Assembly (NCBI RefSeq): GCF_000829375.1
Contig: NZ_AP014624.1
Span: 4,464,001 to 4,528,000, forward strand
Origin: Chryseobacterium sp. StRB126
Lineage (GTDB): Bacteria; Bacteroidota; Bacteroidia; Flavobacteriales; Weeksellaceae
Length of the DNA: 64,000 nt
Reading direction: 5' to 3'
Under the pieces are notes generated by a model. The model did no database searches. It saw only the letters and a list, made by a program, of their open reading frames with translations, and was not told the origin of the DNA. The position numbers and the translations under genes were made by a program. Each line of letters starts with the position of its first letter. Within the stretch, counting starts at the first letter, position 1. Below, piece after piece: positions 18,256-26,038 of the stretch.

Positions 18256-19338
18256 ATGAAAAATATATTATATACAGCTGCCATCCTTAGTCTTATTATT
18301 ATTCCGGCTTCCTGCAGCAAAGAAAAAACAGTTTCCAAACAAGAAGTCAAGCCTATGATGATGGCCAGCATGGAAACTGTAGCTATTAAAAAAAGTAATC
18401 CCAAAGTAGAGCTCAAACTTCCCGGTGAATTGGTTCCGGATCAGGAAACCGCATTATTTGCTAAAGTGCAGAGCTATGTAAAAAAGATCAATGTTGATAT
18501 TGGATCTCATGTAAGTGCCGGGCAGGTTCTTATGGTGTTGGAAGCTCCTGAAATACAATCTCAGGCGGCTAATGCCAAAGCAAAGTGGCAGGCACAGGAA
18601 GCTATTTATGCCTCTACAAAATCAAGTTATAACAGAATGTACAAAGCCAACGAAACGAAAGGAGCTATTGCAAAAGATGCTCTGGATCAAATTACGGCCA
18701 GAAAACTTTCTGATGAAGCACAGATGAATGCTGCCAGATCAGCGTATCGTGAACTTCAGGATATTAATCGTTATTTGGTCATCCGATCCCCTTTCAGCGG
18801 AGTCATTACAGAAAGAAATGTGGATCTCGGAGCGTATGTAGGTCCCATGGGAGGAACCCCTTTGATGGTTATTCAAAATACCTCAAAGCTTCGGCTTAGT
18901 TTATCTGTTTCGGAAGCAAATGTTCCTTATCTCAACGTGGGAGATACCATAGCATTCAGAGTTCATGCACTCCCTGAAAAAAACTTTAAAGCCAGAATAT
19001 CCAGAAAGTCAGGTTCTTTAGACCTTAAGCTGCGTTCTGAAAAAATAGAGGCAGATTTTATCAATCATTCCCGAGAATTAAAGCCTTTTATGATTGCAGA
19101 ATCTATGATTCCTTTACAAAATAAGGAAGCTACATTTTTTATTCCCAGATCGGCTCTGGTGGAAAGTAATATGGGAGTTTATATTATTAAAAAAGAAAAC
19201 GGAATTGCGAAATTCATTCCCGTCAAAAAAGGAAGAATTCTCAATGATTCTATTGAAGTTTTCGGAGAACTATCGGAAGGTGATCTAATCATCAAAAAAG
19301 GAAGTGAAGAAATTGTAGAAGGAAGTTTAATTAAATAA
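18256..19338 (+). CDS. RND periplasmic adaptor (membrane fusion) lipoprotein
   Basis: A 360-aa adaptor that links the inner-membrane pump with the TolC channel. The signal peptide ends in a lipobox with Cys20 (IIPASCSK), so it is membrane-anchored. The barrel-sandwich (lipoyl-like) halves are seen as AKVQSYVKKINVDIGSHVSAGQVLMVLEAPE (about 75-105) and YLVIRSPFSGVITERNVDLGAYVGPMGGTPLMVIQ (about 174-208). An alpha-hairpin lies between them and a beta-barrel follows. The Met-rich stretch PMMMASMETV after the lipobox is a possible metal-binding feature. It is the third pump component in order. Confidence 0.94.
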   Translation: MKNILYTAAILSLIIIPASCSKEKTVSKQEVKPMMMASMETVAIKKSNPKVELKLPGELVPDQETALFAKVQSYVKKINVDIGSHVSAGQVLMVLEAPEIQSQAANAKAKWQAQEAIYASTKSSYNRMYKANETKGAIAKDALDQITARKLSDEAQMNAARSAYRELQDINRYLVIRSPFSGVITERNVDLGAYVGPMGGTPLMVIQNTSKLRLSLSVSEANVPYLNVGDTIAFRVHALPEKNFKARISRKSGSLDLKLRSEKIEADFINHSRELKPFMIAESMIPLQNKEATFFIPRSALVESNMGVYIIKKENGIAKFIPVKKGRILNDSIEVFGELSEGDLIIKKGSEEIVEGSLIK

Positions 19339-19345
19339 TATCGAT

Positions 19346-19771
19346 ATGAAAACAATATTCAGAAACGCATGTATCATTCTTTTCAGTGCAACCGTTTTAT
19401 ATGCTTGTAACAAAGAAACACCCAAAAGTCCGGAATCTGTAACCGTGCAGAAACCTCAGTCTACAGCATCTTCCGGAAAATATGTAAAAGGAAGTCATGT
19501 TCCCACAGAAACCGTCTGCATGGTGAACAATGCTTATATGGGAAAGAAACAGATAGAGGTTCCTCACAATGGTAAAACTTACTATGGCTGTTGTGAAATG
19601 TGTGTAAAACGTATTCCAACAGATAAAACAGCCAGAGAAGCTATTGATCCGTACAGCGGAAAAACCGTAGATAAGGCAGATGCTTATATTGTTATGATAA
19701 GCGATGAAGGCGAGGTGGCTTATTTTGAAAATGAGGAAAACTATAATAAATTTCTCACTCAGAATTCATAA
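19346..19771 (+). CDS. Lipoprotein with TRASH/YHS-like metal-binding motif
   Basis: A 141-aa lipoprotein (lipobox Cys21 in VLYACNKE). The mature domain has C58 in TVCMVNNAYMGKKQIEV and the cluster GCCEMC (C82, C83, C86) in NGKTYYGCCEMCVKRIP. This CMVN...YYGCCEMC arrangement resembles the TRASH/YHS metal-binding domains found near copper and other metal efflux systems. It lies 7 bp after the adaptor gene, so it is the last gene of the efflux operon. It likely binds or delivers metal in the periplasm; that role is inferred from context. Confidence 0.75.
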   Translation: MKTIFRNACIILFSATVLYACNKETPKSPESVTVQKPQSTASSGKYVKGSHVPTETVCMVNNAYMGKKQIEVPHNGKTYYGCCEMCVKRIPTDKTAREAIDPYSGKTVDKADAYIVMISDEGEVAYFENEENYNKFLTQNS

Positions 19772-19844
19772 TTATATTTTCCTGATGATTTGTTAAGGCT
19801 GAATAATTAGTACAATATTATTTATACCAAAGTAATTTAAATGT

Positions 19845-20012
19845 AACGCAAAGTTTTTATTCTTAGGCTGTTATATATTTAAGGGAGCAAAGAGTGGAAT
19901 CAACTTCATTGATTCTTTTGAAGCGAAAGTATAGCCATACAACTTAATCAGCGACAAAGTCGCCCCCTTTGCTCACTGAAATATAACATCAGAATCATTT
20001 TTTCTTTGCGTT
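19845..20012. repeat. Foldable dispersed element, family 3 (copy A, complete)
   Basis: A 168-bp element bounded by AACGCAAAG (19845-19853) and CTTTGCGTT (20004-20012). Inside, GAGCAAAG-like and CTTTGCTC segments pair, GAATCAA/TTGATTC forms a side hairpin, and GCGAC-AAA-GTCGC forms another. Copy B (22205-22479) is the same element in reverse orientation and copy C (60049-60140) is truncated. It is the main content of the gap 19772-20098 and has no ORF. Confidence 0.8.
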
Positions 20013-20046
20013 TTAAAAAAAGACAATATGTAACTCAAAAAAACAA

Positions 20047-20079
20047 AAAAGACAGGCCTTATAAAAAAGCCTGTCTTTT
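20047..20079. terminator. Bidirectional intrinsic terminator
   Basis: Stem AAAAGACAGGC (20047-20057) / GCCTGTCTTTT (20069-20079) with flanking A and T runs. It lies 20 bp past the stop of the minus-strand NifU-like gene and also downstream of the plus-strand efflux operon. Confidence 0.8.
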
Positions 20080-20098
20080 CAATATCTCAGATATAGTC

Positions 20099-20347
20099 TT
20101 ATTCTACGTTTACTACCTTTTCAATTTCCGGTGCATGTTGTTTGATTGTATTTTCCACTCCTAATTTTAGGGTTGAAAAATTTAACGAACATCCGGAACA
20201 GTTACCCAGAAGTTTTACAAAAACCTGATTATCCTTCACGTCAATAAGCTCAATGTCACCACCGTCTTTATTCAAAAACGGTCTGATGCTTTCCAGAGCT
20301 TCCATTACTCTTGTTACTGTATCTTCGTGCGTTATGTTTGTTTCCAT
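20099..20347 (-). CDS. NifU C-terminal-domain Fe-S scaffold/carrier protein
   Basis: An 82-aa protein that is essentially a stand-alone NifU C-terminal (NfuA-type) domain. It carries the [4Fe-4S] ligand motif CSGC at C50-C53 within LGNCSGCSLNFSTLKLGVE, and the family's IRPFLNKDGGDIELID start (residues 21-36). It is thought to assemble or deliver Fe-S clusters to target proteins. The gene follows the Mrp ATPase by 49 bp on the same strand; together they form a cluster-carrier operon that is common in Bacteroidetes. Confidence 0.93.
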   Translation of the reverse strand: METNITHEDTVTRVMEALESIRPFLNKDGGDIELIDVKDNQVFVKLLGNCSGCSLNFSTLKLGVENTIKQHAPEIEKVVNVE

Positions 20348-20396
20348 ATTTTTTTCAGTTCAATTCGGTTTTTTCAAATGTGATTGAAAGTTATTA

Positions 20397-21503
20397 TTAT
20401 TTTGCTTTTGGCGAACAACCTGCCATAGTGGAGATCTTCACCGCTTCAGTTGGAGGAAGGTTTTTATTTCTTTCTACCAGACTTTCTACCATTTTTCTTG
20501 CCGTTTCAGTATAAATTTCTGCAATTTTAGAATTTTCCTGAAGAGCTGCCGGTCTCCCTACGTCTCCTGCTTCTCTGATGCTTTGGATCAATGGAATCTC
20601 TCCCAATACAGGAATCCCAAGATCTTCTGCCAAATATTGCGCTCCCTGGTTTCCAAAGATATAATATTTATTTTCAGGAAGTTCTTCCGGTGTAAAATAC
20701 GCCATATTTTCGATTAATCCAAGAACCGGAATATTGATGCTTTCCATCTGGAACATAGCAATTCCTTTTCTTACGTCTGCCAAAGCAACATGCTGAGGTG
20801 TACTTACAATCACAGCTCCTGTTACAGGTACTTCCTGGATGATAGATAAGTGGATGTCACCTGTTCCCGGAGGAAGGTCTATTAATAAGAAATCCAATTC
20901 GCCCCATGCAGCATCTCTAATCATTTGGTTTAATGCTTTTGAAGCCATTGGCCCTCTCCACACTACCGCTTGGTTAGCTCCTGAAAAATAGCCAATAGAA
21001 AGCATTTTCACTCCATAATTTTCGATAGGCTTCATCATGCTCTTTCCGTCCACTTCTACAGAAATTGGTTTTGCCCCTTCTGTATCAAACATGGTGGGAA
21101 CTGATGGTCCATAGATATCGGCATCCAGTAATCCTACTTTAAAACCCATTTTAGCCAACGTTACTGCCATATTTGCAGCAACTGTAGACTTCCCTACCCC
21201 TCCTTTACCGGAAGCAATAGCGATAATATTTTGAATCCCAGGAATCTGTTTTCCCTTGATCTGACTTTGCTGAATTTCACTAGGTTCCGGAGAAACGATT
21301 TTAAGTTTTAAATGAACTTCTTCTCCAAACTCACTGGCAAAAGCCTGCTTCATGGCAGCTTCCAGTTTTTTCTTTTCATGCATTGCTGGTGAATGAGCAG
21401 TCATGTCAATATAAACGTCGTTACCCATAATCTGAAGATTATTCACCAAGTCGTCTACTTCTATTTCTTTAAGGAATTCCTGAACCTTTTCTTTCGTCAA
21501 CAT
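20397..21503 (-). CDS. mrp: Mrp/NBP35-family P-loop ATPase (Fe-S cluster carrier)
   Basis: A 368-aa cytoplasmic ApbC/Mrp protein. The N-terminal 85 residues are a MIP18/DUF59 domain. The deviant Walker A motif is ASGKGGVGKST, followed by LLDADIYGPSVP, DLPPGTGDIHLS and NMAYFTPEELPE. The central CxxC of many NBP35 proteins is not evident at its usual place; the C-terminus has a single Cys in MAGCSPKAK. It likely binds and transfers Fe-S clusters, in operon with the NifU-like gene downstream. A promoter-like TAAATTTG lies about 20 bp upstream. Confidence 0.95.
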   Translation of the reverse strand: MLTKEKVQEFLKEIEVDDLVNNLQIMGNDVYIDMTAHSPAMHEKKKLEAAMKQAFASEFGEEVHLKLKIVSPEPSEIQQSQIKGKQIPGIQNIIAIASGKGGVGKSTVAANMAVTLAKMGFKVGLLDADIYGPSVPTMFDTEGAKPISVEVDGKSMMKPIENYGVKMLSIGYFSGANQAVVWRGPMASKALNQMIRDAAWGELDFLLIDLPPGTGDIHLSIIQEVPVTGAVIVSTPQHVALADVRKGIAMFQMESINIPVLGLIENMAYFTPEELPENKYYIFGNQGAQYLAEDLGIPVLGEIPLIQSIREAGDVGRPAALQENSKIAEIYTETARKMVESLVERNKNLPPTEAVKISTMAGCSPKAK

Positions 21504-21521
21504 ATAAATATAAATTGTTTA

Positions 21522-21556
21522 CAAATTTACGTTTTTTTTTGGTAATTTAGAATCAA
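21522..21556 (-). promoter_or_regulatory. Candidate promoter for mrp
   Basis: On the minus strand, TTG (complement of 21554-21556), a 24-nt spacer and TAAATTTG (21522-21529) match the flavobacterial TTG / TAnnTTTG pattern. The spacer is one base longer than the usual 17-23. It is 18 bp before the mrp start codon. Confidence 0.45.
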
Positions 21557-21653
21557 TAAAATCTATAATATCAGGTGATAAATCAGATCGTTAAAAATTT
21601 TGTTTATCCTGTTTTTTCATCATGAGGAATCGTCCGCCATCAAAATAAAATCT

Positions 21654-22109
21654 ATGGAAACCGCCAGTTATCCTTCTAAATATGCATTACCAAAAGAAAT
21701 ATTCACTGTAGGAAAAACCAGGTTCAAATGGTATGATCTGGCCAAAGATCCTGCAGAAATTTCCATACAGGATATTCAGACTGCTAAAATATGTATTGAA
21801 AATGCCAAAGAGAATTTTCAGAATATCGAAGATCTCGGATTTGTAATTATGCACCGATGTGGCGAAAACTACCTTCTATTGGTCTGTACCTGGCGAAGTG
21901 AAAACGAATTATGGGAAAGTGTCTATTACAACGGAACCGGAAAATTTGAGATATGGGACAGAAGTAAGACCCACCTCCCAACGTATTGTGTATGGGAAAT
22001 GGGCATTGTTTACCATGAGTCTCAGGCATGGAAAAAGTATCTGGGAACAACAAAGGACGAAAGCCACAAGGTGGAATATCTTAATGACTTGTTTGAAGGA
22101 GAGGTTTAG
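21654..22109 (+). CDS. Protein of unknown function
   Basis: A 151-aa predicted soluble protein. The start at 21654 is chosen because the 18 codons before it look like 5' UTR; 21600 is an alternative. There is no signal peptide or membrane helix. It is rich in Trp and Tyr, with KTRFKWYDLAKDP, LLVCTWRSENELWESVYYNG and TYCVWEMGIVYHESQAWKKYL. No family is recognised. It stands alone between the mrp operon (divergent) and a repeat-rich gap, and could be a lineage-specific gene. Confidence 0.7.
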   Translation: METASYPSKYALPKEIFTVGKTRFKWYDLAKDPAEISIQDIQTAKICIENAKENFQNIEDLGFVIMHRCGENYLLLVCTWRSENELWESVYYNGTGKFEIWDRSKTHLPTYCVWEMGIVYHESQAWKKYLGTTKDESHKVEYLNDLFEGEV

Positions 22110-22204
22110 GGGGCTGGAAAACGGAGGCTGGAAGTTTCTTTCAGGCTTTCAATGGGCTGTGTTGTATAAAATGTTCTATTCTACCGTCTGCATTTATATT
22201 TTTA

Positions 22205-22479
22205 AACGCAAAGATTAATTTGAATGAAATAATTTTAGCAAGCAAAGAGAGCGACTGTGTCGCTTATGAAGCTATGTGATTATGCCTCCGCTTAAAAAGA
22301 GGCTGTCTCAAAAGTCAAATAATTTGGCTTTTGTCATTCTGACGAAGGAAGAATCTCATTGTTGGTCAGTTGTTTGAGATTCTTCATTACATTTCATTTC
22401 ATTTAGAATGACACTTTTGAGACAGCCTCCATTCTTTACTCCCCTAAGAATATAATATAAGAAACTAAACCTTTGCGTT
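22205..22479. repeat. Family 3 element (copy B, inverted) with another element nested inside
   Basis: Outer ends are AACGCAAAG (22205-22213) and CTTTGCGTT (22471-22479). Read in reverse complement it matches the element at 19845-20012, including the side hairpin AGCGAC-TGT-GTCGCT (22238-22252). Where that copy has the GAATCAA/TTGATTC hairpin, this copy instead carries the family 1 element 22299-22429. A stub of family 5 sequence (GGCTGGAAG-like) lies just before it at about 22113-22145. Nothing else is visible in 22110-22540. Confidence 0.75.
22299..22429. repeat. Family 1 element (copy B), nested inside family 3
   Basis: A 131-bp element with a perfect 17-bp terminal inverted repeat, GAGGCTGTCTCAAAAGT at 22299-22315 and its complement at 22413-22429. 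Inside, GTCATTCTGACGAAGGAAGA and the paired TGAGATTCTTCATT and AGAATGACA repeat the inner part of the element at 353-515. The arms instead resemble those of the inverted repeat at 51908-52025. It could serve as a terminator for one or both flanking genes. Confidence 0.8.
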
Positions 22480-22540
22480 AAATTTAAATTGAACCAATAC
22501 AGCCATTATACTATTATTCATTAACTTTCAGCGTCCCGCC

Positions 22541-24883
22541 TTAATTTGCTCTGTTTTTCTCATCAAAATTGACATTACGGTTCGCCCCTTTTACCTTTTT
22601 ATTCCCGAATGTATAGGTTGCAGACACAGTAAGCCTTCTGGCATCGTAATAGTTATTAAAATAATGAGACCCTGTAGTATAAAATATTTCTCCCTTACTT
22701 CTTGATTGTTTGAAAATATCTGAAACAATAACATTAACCTGCAGATTTTTATCCATCAGATTCATCTTTACTCCAGCCGTAAAGTTTCCTACAAAATCCC
22801 AACGTATATTTCCTGAATTGGAGGGCAGGCGAAACCAGTAGTTGGCAATAAGCTGAAACGTTTTTTTGCTATTGAGTGATATATTATTCTGAATATCAAA
22901 ATCATAACCATATCCTTTTTTAGACGAAGCATCAGTAGTGAAAACGCCCATATCCGTATAAGATAAGTCTGCAGAGTAATTGGCCTCCCAACGTTTGAAA
23001 AAGGTGTCCGAATAATTTATGGTAGCTCCTATGCTGTTCTGGTGATAATAATTGAAAAAAGTACTGGTTCTGCTCTCTCCGGATAGACTAGCCAATTGGC
23101 CAAATCCGTCTAATGTTCTCTGGAAATACAATGTAGTTGATAATTTCCCTTTATACACATGAGAAAATTCAAAATTATGATTGATAGATGGCTGTAAAAA
23201 CGGATTTCCTGTGAAATAAGAATTTACATTGATATACCAGCGATAAGGATTGATGGCACGAAATCCGGGTCTGTTGATCCTTTTGGAATAATTAACACTG
23301 AAGGTATTACTCTCATTGCTTTTGTACATCACATACGCGGTTGGGAAAAATTTTCCGTAAGAACTTTCCGACTGCTGACCAGAGGTTAATGAATTTCCAT
23401 TAACCGTAGAATATTCATAACGAAGGCCTGCTTTTGCAGACCACTTTTCGCTAAATGATTTTTCAAGGCTGAAATAAACAGCATAATTTTTCTCATTGTA
23501 TTTAAACTCATTACTCTTCAAAGCATCGGTCACATAGTTTCCGTTTTCAAAATTCTGATAAAAAATACTGGAATTATTATCAAAATTAGTAAACTTCACT
23601 CCTGCTTCTGTTTTGGCAAACTCATAAGGTAAAGTAAGGTCTGCCTGTCCGGAATAGATCTTGTAATCCACCACCGATGGTGATCTTACAATAAATTGAT
23701 CTCCGGAATTTTCTATCGTTGTAAAATCAATAGTAGTCTTGGGAAGGTTAGAAAAATAGTTTCCTGTAATACTTAACTTATTGTCCTGTTTCCCAAACTT
23801 TACATCATAATAAGCACTTATGGTCTGTTGTATGGATTTTCCTCTATGTTCTGCATAAGTAGACAAGGTGTTGGTATAATGGTCATTCTGAAAATAATCC
23901 GAAGTATTTTCAATATCCATATTGGAATGTCCAAATCCGTAATCATAAATAAAACCTACGTTGGATTTCTTTCCTAGCTGATAATCAACACTCAGATTCG
24001 CTCCAAGCCCATCTCCAAAATCTCTTCTGTCATCATGACTTTTAAGCCCCTCTATTCCTGTCATTCTATAATTTTCAAAGGAATGCTTTTCAGATTTGCT
24101 TTGTCTTAATTTTAAAGAAGAACGAAGTTTTTCATTCTGGTAATTGAGGGTTGCACTGTTGGAAAACCCAGAATAAGTCTGCTGCTGAAAACTCGTCGTA
24201 AGACTTCCGCTCCAGCCAAGATTCTGATTTTTCTTCAGGACAATATTGATAAGCCCGCTATTTCCTTGAGCTTCATATTTTGAAGGTGGAGACGTAATGA
24301 CCTCAATTTTTTCGATGTTCTCAGATCTTAAACTCTTAAGATAAGTAACAAGTTCTGTGGAAGAAAGATTGAGTATCCTGTCATTAATCATCACCGATAC
24401 TCCACTTTTTCCAGCAATAGAAACCCCGGCATTTTCATCTACTTTTACTAATGGTGTTGTGGCGAGTGCCTCTGCTCCATCCATTCCCTGTGAAGCCACA
24501 GAATTAGCAACATTAAAGATTAATCTGTCAGCCTTTCTTTCAATCAGTTTTTTTCTGGCAGTGAGCGTTACTCCCTCAATCTGCTTTTCTTTTTTCTCCT
24601 CAATGAAAAAATCCTGTTTTACATCACCCTGTACGGTAACATCTGTAGCAGACGCTTCCGTTCCATCCTGTATCAGTTTAATATTGTAATTCCCGTTCTC
24701 AGAAAGTTTCAGTGAGTAATTGCCTTTTTCATCCGAAATAGCAGTTTGTTTTTTCTGATCCTTTACAGCGATCACTTCAACATAGGAAACAGCCTTTCCT
24801 TTTTGAGAAATTTTCCCTGTCATCGTTTGAGAAAAAAGAGCTGCCGGTAACAGAATAACTGCTGAAAGTAAAATCTTCTTCAT
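22541..24883 (-). CDS. Outer-membrane beta-barrel protein with carboxypeptidase-regulatory-like domain
   Basis: A 780-aa protein of the TonB-receptor-like OMP_b-brl_3 type. Residues 1-19 are a signal peptide (LLPAALFSQT). A CarboxypepD_reg-like domain covers about 20-95 (ISQKGKAVSYVEVIAV, ISDEKGNYSLKL). A plug-like domain follows (SVMINDRILNLSSTELVTYLKSLRSENIEKIEVITSPPSKYEAQGNSGLINIVLKK), and the rest is a strand-rich barrel with many aromatic-terminated strands. The barrel does not end in Phe, unlike most outer-membrane barrels; the end is polar (NVNFDEKNRAN). It is single with a 304-bp repeat-containing upstream gap. The ligand is unknown. Confidence 0.88.
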   Translation of the reverse strand: MKKILLSAVILLPAALFSQTMTGKISQKGKAVSYVEVIAVKDQKKQTAISDEKGNYSLKLSENGNYNIKLIQDGTEASATDVTVQGDVKQDFFIEEKKEKQIEGVTLTARKKLIERKADRLIFNVANSVASQGMDGAEALATTPLVKVDENAGVSIAGKSGVSVMINDRILNLSSTELVTYLKSLRSENIEKIEVITSPPSKYEAQGNSGLINIVLKKNQNLGWSGSLTTSFQQQTYSGFSNSATLNYQNEKLRSSLKLRQSKSEKHSFENYRMTGIEGLKSHDDRRDFGDGLGANLSVDYQLGKKSNVGFIYDYGFGHSNMDIENTSDYFQNDHYTNTLSTYAEHRGKSIQQTISAYYDVKFGKQDNKLSITGNYFSNLPKTTIDFTTIENSGDQFIVRSPSVVDYKIYSGQADLTLPYEFAKTEAGVKFTNFDNNSSIFYQNFENGNYVTDALKSNEFKYNEKNYAVYFSLEKSFSEKWSAKAGLRYEYSTVNGNSLTSGQQSESSYGKFFPTAYVMYKSNESNTFSVNYSKRINRPGFRAINPYRWYINVNSYFTGNPFLQPSINHNFEFSHVYKGKLSTTLYFQRTLDGFGQLASLSGESRTSTFFNYYHQNSIGATINYSDTFFKRWEANYSADLSYTDMGVFTTDASSKKGYGYDFDIQNNISLNSKKTFQLIANYWFRLPSNSGNIRWDFVGNFTAGVKMNLMDKNLQVNVIVSDIFKQSRSKGEIFYTTGSHYFNNYYDARRLTVSATYTFGNKKVKGANRNVNFDEKNRAN

Positions 24884-24950
24884 GTAATTTGATAATCATG
24901 GTTTTATATAAGACAAGCAACAGCTGAGTTTTATTACATTTGAAAAGAAA

Positions 24951-25109
24951 GGAAGATGGAGGCTGGAAGATAGGAGTTATTGAAGCCAGCAAACAAATAG
25001 TATTTTTTTAACCAGATTTCGAAACTTGTAAATTCATCTATAACCAATTCGTTACAACTTCTCCATAACCTGACAGTACTTCCAGTCCCCCTCTTCCTGC
25101 TTCCAGCCC
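24951..25109. repeat. Foldable dispersed element, family 5 (copy A)
   Basis: Begins GGAAGATGGAGGCTGGAAGA (24951-24970) and ends with CTTCCAGTCCCC, CTCTTCCTGC and TTCCAGCC up to about 25109, so the ends are imperfect complements. Similar pairs occur at 40425-40570 and 51261-51330. It fills much of the gap 24884-25187; no gene is seen there. Confidence 0.65.
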
Positions 25110-25187
25110 AATTCAATCCCTAATTTTATTTTCACAAATCACCATTTGGTACTGTACTTGATTTAATCTCATCTTATATTATCAAAC

Positions 25188-26024
25188 ATGAAAAAAGGAC
25201 TTCTTGTATTGTCTTTACTGATGCTCCAGATTATGGATGCTCAAAATTATTCTCAAGATATAAATGCTGCTAGAGGAACCGAAGACCATGCATCCACTGC
25301 TCAGGAAGCTATTGCTCCTCCGGTTATTAAAGCAGACAGAATCTTTGATTTTTTTACCAAAGTTGAAATCACTCCCCAAAATCCAAATGATAAAATCTAC
25401 TATATGACGCTGGATACCGGTGATGCCAACAAAAAAAAGAAATTCACTGTTTACAAAAAGTCTTTCACCATCAGTAGAACAACACAGGTTCAGGCATATG
25501 CACAAAGAAAAGGAGACAAAAGCTCAGTAATCACGGCAAACTTCAACAGAAGACCTAATTATTGGGAGATCACAACTCTTTCAAAAGTCAATCCTCAATA
25601 TACGGCTACCGGAAAATTTGCATTAATTGATGGAATCAAAGGTGATATAGACTGGAAAAAAGGAGACTGGCAGGGATATTTGGGGCAGAATTTTGAAACA
25701 GTCATTGATTTTCAGTCGCCTTTGCAAATCACTCAAATCTCCTCTACTTTTCTTCAGGACTACAAATTATTGATCCTGATGCCTAAAAAAGTGGAATATT
25801 ATGCTTCAATGAACGCTAAAGACTATTTTCTGTTAGATACCATCGATAATGACATTGATCCTAAAGATGAAAAAGTTCAGACCAAAGATTTTACTACTGA
25901 AATTCTTCCTACCGAAGCCAGATATCTTAAAGTAAAAGCTTATTATTCCGGAAAACTTCCCGGTTGGCATCAGAAAAAAGGTGGTGAAACGTATATCTTT
26001 GTGGATGAAATTTCTGTAAAATAA
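25188..26024 (+). CDS. Exported protein with Fn3-associated/F5-8-type-C-like modules
   Basis: A 278-aa protein with a signal peptide (MKKGLLVLSLLMLQIMDAQN). Residues about 45-120 resemble the chitobiase/beta-hexosaminidase C-terminal (CHB_HEX_C) module (FFTKVEITPQNPNDKIYYMTLD ... ITANF). The second half (about 130-278) resembles an F5/8 type C/discoidin domain, with LIDGIKGDIDWKKGDWQGYLGQNFETVIDFQSPLQITQIS and RYLKVKAYYSGKLPGW. Together these usually form the carbohydrate-binding tail of GH20 or GH29 glycosidases; here the catalytic domain is absent. It is likely a free-standing glycan-binding protein. The NTR-like gene follows 14 bp later. Confidence 0.7.
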   Translation: MKKGLLVLSLLMLQIMDAQNYSQDINAARGTEDHASTAQEAIAPPVIKADRIFDFFTKVEITPQNPNDKIYYMTLDTGDANKKKKFTVYKKSFTISRTTQVQAYAQRKGDKSSVITANFNRRPNYWEITTLSKVNPQYTATGKFALIDGIKGDIDWKKGDWQGYLGQNFETVIDFQSPLQITQISSTFLQDYKLLILMPKKVEYYASMNAKDYFLLDTIDNDIDPKDEKVQTKDFTTEILPTEARYLKVKAYYSGKLPGWHQKKGGETYIFVDEISVK

Positions 26025-26038
26025 AAACTATTATATCA

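Noticed and set aside
21859..22218. ORF overlapping the unknown gene at 21654 in another frame
   Set aside because: It runs through the stop into the repeat region and has no signal or family; the frame at 21654 has the better composition.
22299..22429. Complete insertion sequence or MITE with target duplication
   Set aside because: Ends are a perfect 17-bp inverted repeat, but no direct target duplication is visible and nothing is encoded; it is listed only as a repeat element.
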